Shown here in pieces: positions 61,964-64,000 of a DNA stretch of 64,000 nucleotides (position 1 is the stretch's first letter; each line of letters starts with the position of its first letter). Position numbers and translations under genes: made by a program. The notes below the pieces were generated by a model. It was not told the DNA's origin. It worked only from the letters and a program-made list of their open reading frames with translations, and made no database searches. The stretch covers positions 10,788,001 through 10,852,000 of the forward strand of contig NC_003282.8 of the NCBI RefSeq assembly GCF_000002985.6, in the 5' to 3' direction. This stretch comes from Caenorhabditis elegans (taxonomy: Eukaryota > Nematoda > Chromadorea > Rhabditida > Rhabditidae).

Positions 61964-63929
61964 CTAAATAAATGAATTTGTTGTTCCGTGATGTTTCCTT
62001 CTAGTTGTTTGATCATTCAGGAGCAAATCATCTTCTGAATCACTATTACTATCCGAATCTGAGTTCAAAAGTGCTTTATCTTCTCGTGCTTTCAGTTTAT
62101 GTCTTTTTCTTTTTTCTTTGATCAGAACTGGTGTTATGCAAATAGTTGTACAAGCCATCTGAAATCAATAATTTATTTGTCCATGGGTCTCAATTGCCTA
62201 CCATAGCCATAAATCCATAAAACACCGAGTTCCATCCATACCAATGTTGAAGGTTTGGAATCATAAATTGTCCAATCGCAGATCCACAACTTCCTGTTCC
62301 ATCAATTATTCCAGTAACTGTCGCAAGTGCTTCTGCATTTCCTTTCAACTTGTCACTTTTACCAAGATCTGCCACTACTGAACTGGATATCATGTTAAGT
62401 GGCCCGCCAACACAAAATCCAGTTACAAGAAGTAGGAAAGCATTCCAAGAGTAAGAAGCTGGGGATTCTGAAATTTCGAGTTAAGGTTTAATAATAAGTT
62501 CTCGCACTCGCGTGAATAAATATACAACGACACAAACGACGCGATGAGCATGTAGAAAATTAATGAGGTTCTTGATTTCATTCTGTCAGATGCAGCTCCT
62601 GCTACCACTGATGCAAGGATTCCTCCTACATCATACCATGTCGATAAAGCATCTGCAAATGTCTCTGGCCAGTTGAGACCGCTAAAAGAGCGTTTTGTAT
62701 TAACACTTTAAAATATAAACCCACTCATGTAGATAGTAGGGCAGCCAGAAGAAAAACCCGTCGTTTACAAATTTGAGGCAGGCAAATGCCAGAGAAAACT
62801 GAAAACATTAATTATTTTTCGAAAGAGATTCAAGACACTTACGGAGATCACTCCTGGAATTAGCCAAGTTTTGAAAAATCCTAAAGCCGGAGGTCTGTTT
62901 GGAAGAAGCTCTTGTTTTTCTTTATTTTCCGAATCATGTGGGAAGCTGTGATCTTTAAAATACTAATTTTCAGACTAACAATAATTAGAAACGCTCACCT
63001 ATATCCCAAGGAGCTGAAGGTAACTGCCAGTAAACAATCATACTGTATCCAAGAAGCAACGAACAGATTATAAGGAATGGGTACTGAAAGTCCATTATCC
63101 ATAACTAACTAATGTAGTAGTTTTAATAATTACCTCGTATCCTAGGGACAATGCATGACTAGCTATCAATGTTCCAATGATATTTCCAGTACTTCCACAC
63201 GCGGACCATATTCCCATTACAGTACCTCGTGCGTCTTTTCCAAACCAATTTCCCATAATTGCAACTTCAATTGGCCATCCAACAGATTGTGAGAATCCAT
63301 TGCAAATCCATAGGAAAATGTACAGGGGTGCAGAATAAAAATGATATTTTTCTGTTAGAAAACCAAAACAGAAAACTGAAATCGCAGACATTGCCATTCC
63401 AAAACTCAACATTTTTCTGGGATTGTAATGATCTCCAAGAGTTCCGCTTACGAATAAACCCTGAAACAGAAATATTTTTAAATTCTATTTATAAATGTAT
63501 TATTTACAATTGCATAAGTTATCATGAAACTTGTATCCAAAACTCCTAGGAATCTGGTAGCATGTTCTTCGGATTCCATAAATGGAGTTCCTGTCGAGTT
63601 ACTGGTCCAAGTGTGAATAATTGAAGGTTTTACTGTGGCAAGCGTTTTTCTTGTTGCATGGATCATGGCAAAGCTGTAAGTTTAACATCTTTAAGTTGAT
63701 AGTTTTTAGTTTTTTTGAAAATTTTCAGATATTCGAAAGCTCTAAAAAAGAGCATTTTCCATTTTTGATTTTGTATCTTTTCAGTATTGTTCAGAATTTC
63801 AGGATAGTTTTAAAAAAATTACCTGAAAAATGTATGAATAAAAACTATATATTGGTTTCTGGTCCATGTTTCCCCAGTGATTCTTGTTAGGAAGTCTTCA
63901 TTTCCACTGCGCGGCCGTATTCGAGGCAT
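61964..63929 (-). CDS. SLC37-type glycerol-3-phosphate / sugar-phosphate transporter (MFS)
   Basis: Twelve-helix major facilitator protein that exchanges glycerol-3-phosphate or glucose-6-phosphate for phosphate, probably in the ER membrane as for SLC37 proteins. Nine exons on the minus strand: 63929-63823, 63673-63508, 63460-63134, 63083-62999, 62952-62843, 62798-62725, 62681-62512, 62467-62202, 62158-61964, giving 499 residues, the family's usual size. Marks are FAMIHATRKTLATVK in helix 1, a SGTLGDHYNPRKML loop after helix 2, NGFSQSVGWP, GIWSACGSTGNIIG, VVAGAASDRMKSRTS, and the SLC37 block ADLGKSDKLKGNAEALATVTGIIDGTGS. The C-terminus is basic then acidic Ser/Asp-rich (SDSDSNSDSEDD). Exon 7 to 8 joins in frame only with a GC donor (TCAC|GCGAGT); the nearby GT donor gives the wrong phase. 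The start is at 63929, just after an acceptor-like TTTTTATAG. Confidence 0.88.
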
Positions 63930-64000
63930 ACGCCTATAAAAATTAATACTTGAGGAGACTTGAGGGTCGAGAAGAGGTTTGAAATTTGAAAAAAATGCAG

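Overview
The window is nuclear DNA of a nematode, almost certainly Caenorhabditis (most like C. elegans). The signs are AT-rich intergenic DNA, many short introns of about 40-55 nt with worm acceptors (TTTTCAG), likely SL trans-splice acceptors just upstream of start codons, small palindromic transposon remnants, and recognisable worm gene families. The first gene looks like the intestinal peptide transporter pept-1, which is X-linked in C. elegans, and the wide gene spacing would fit the X chromosome. That placement is inference. Gene models were built by hand from splice signals, reading phase and family similarity. Each intact model closes in frame from ATG to stop.

Layout, plus strand: 2680-6418 proton-coupled oligopeptide transporter (PTR/SLC15); 11684-13992 ZIP zinc transporter (SLC39); 24428-36992 a ZMIZ/tonalli-type transcriptional co-regulator with an 8.5 kb intron and a probable internal promoter; 46345-47130 a broken FER-like tyrosine kinase copy. 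Minus strand: 38028-40021 a small paired-domain protein with only the first paired subdomain (N-Pax type); 41780-44378 a bestrophin anion channel; 48115-54745 a 1406-residue protein with a TASOR-like DUF3715/pseudo-PARP domain and an RGG-type tail; 56596-57620 a decayed multi-exon gene with a fragment of a second copy at 55.5 kb; 58060-58800 a decayed LINE reverse transcriptase; 59.0-59.7 kb a duplicated small-gene promoter; 61964-63929 an SLC37-type sugar-phosphate/glycerol-3-phosphate transporter.

The region 47-61 kb is accessory in character. It holds a Tc1/mariner-like palindromic MITE, a hAT-like MITE with an 8-bp target duplication, an intronic foldback, a long (AT)n tract, LINE debris, pseudogenes and a 400-bp near-perfect inverted repeat. 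The 14-24 kb interval, and the 26-34.6 kb intron, are non-coding apart from GC-rich or CT-rich islands that may be promoters of the ZMIZ-like gene.

No operon is apparent. The genes serve separate roles: nutrient and ion transport (PTR, ZIP, bestrophin, SLC37) and nuclear regulation (ZMIZ-like, N-Pax, TASOR-like). The most interesting points are the TASOR-like protein in a nematode, the ZMIZ-like protein whose SP-RING has lost a zinc ligand, and a probable GC-AG intron in the SLC37 gene.
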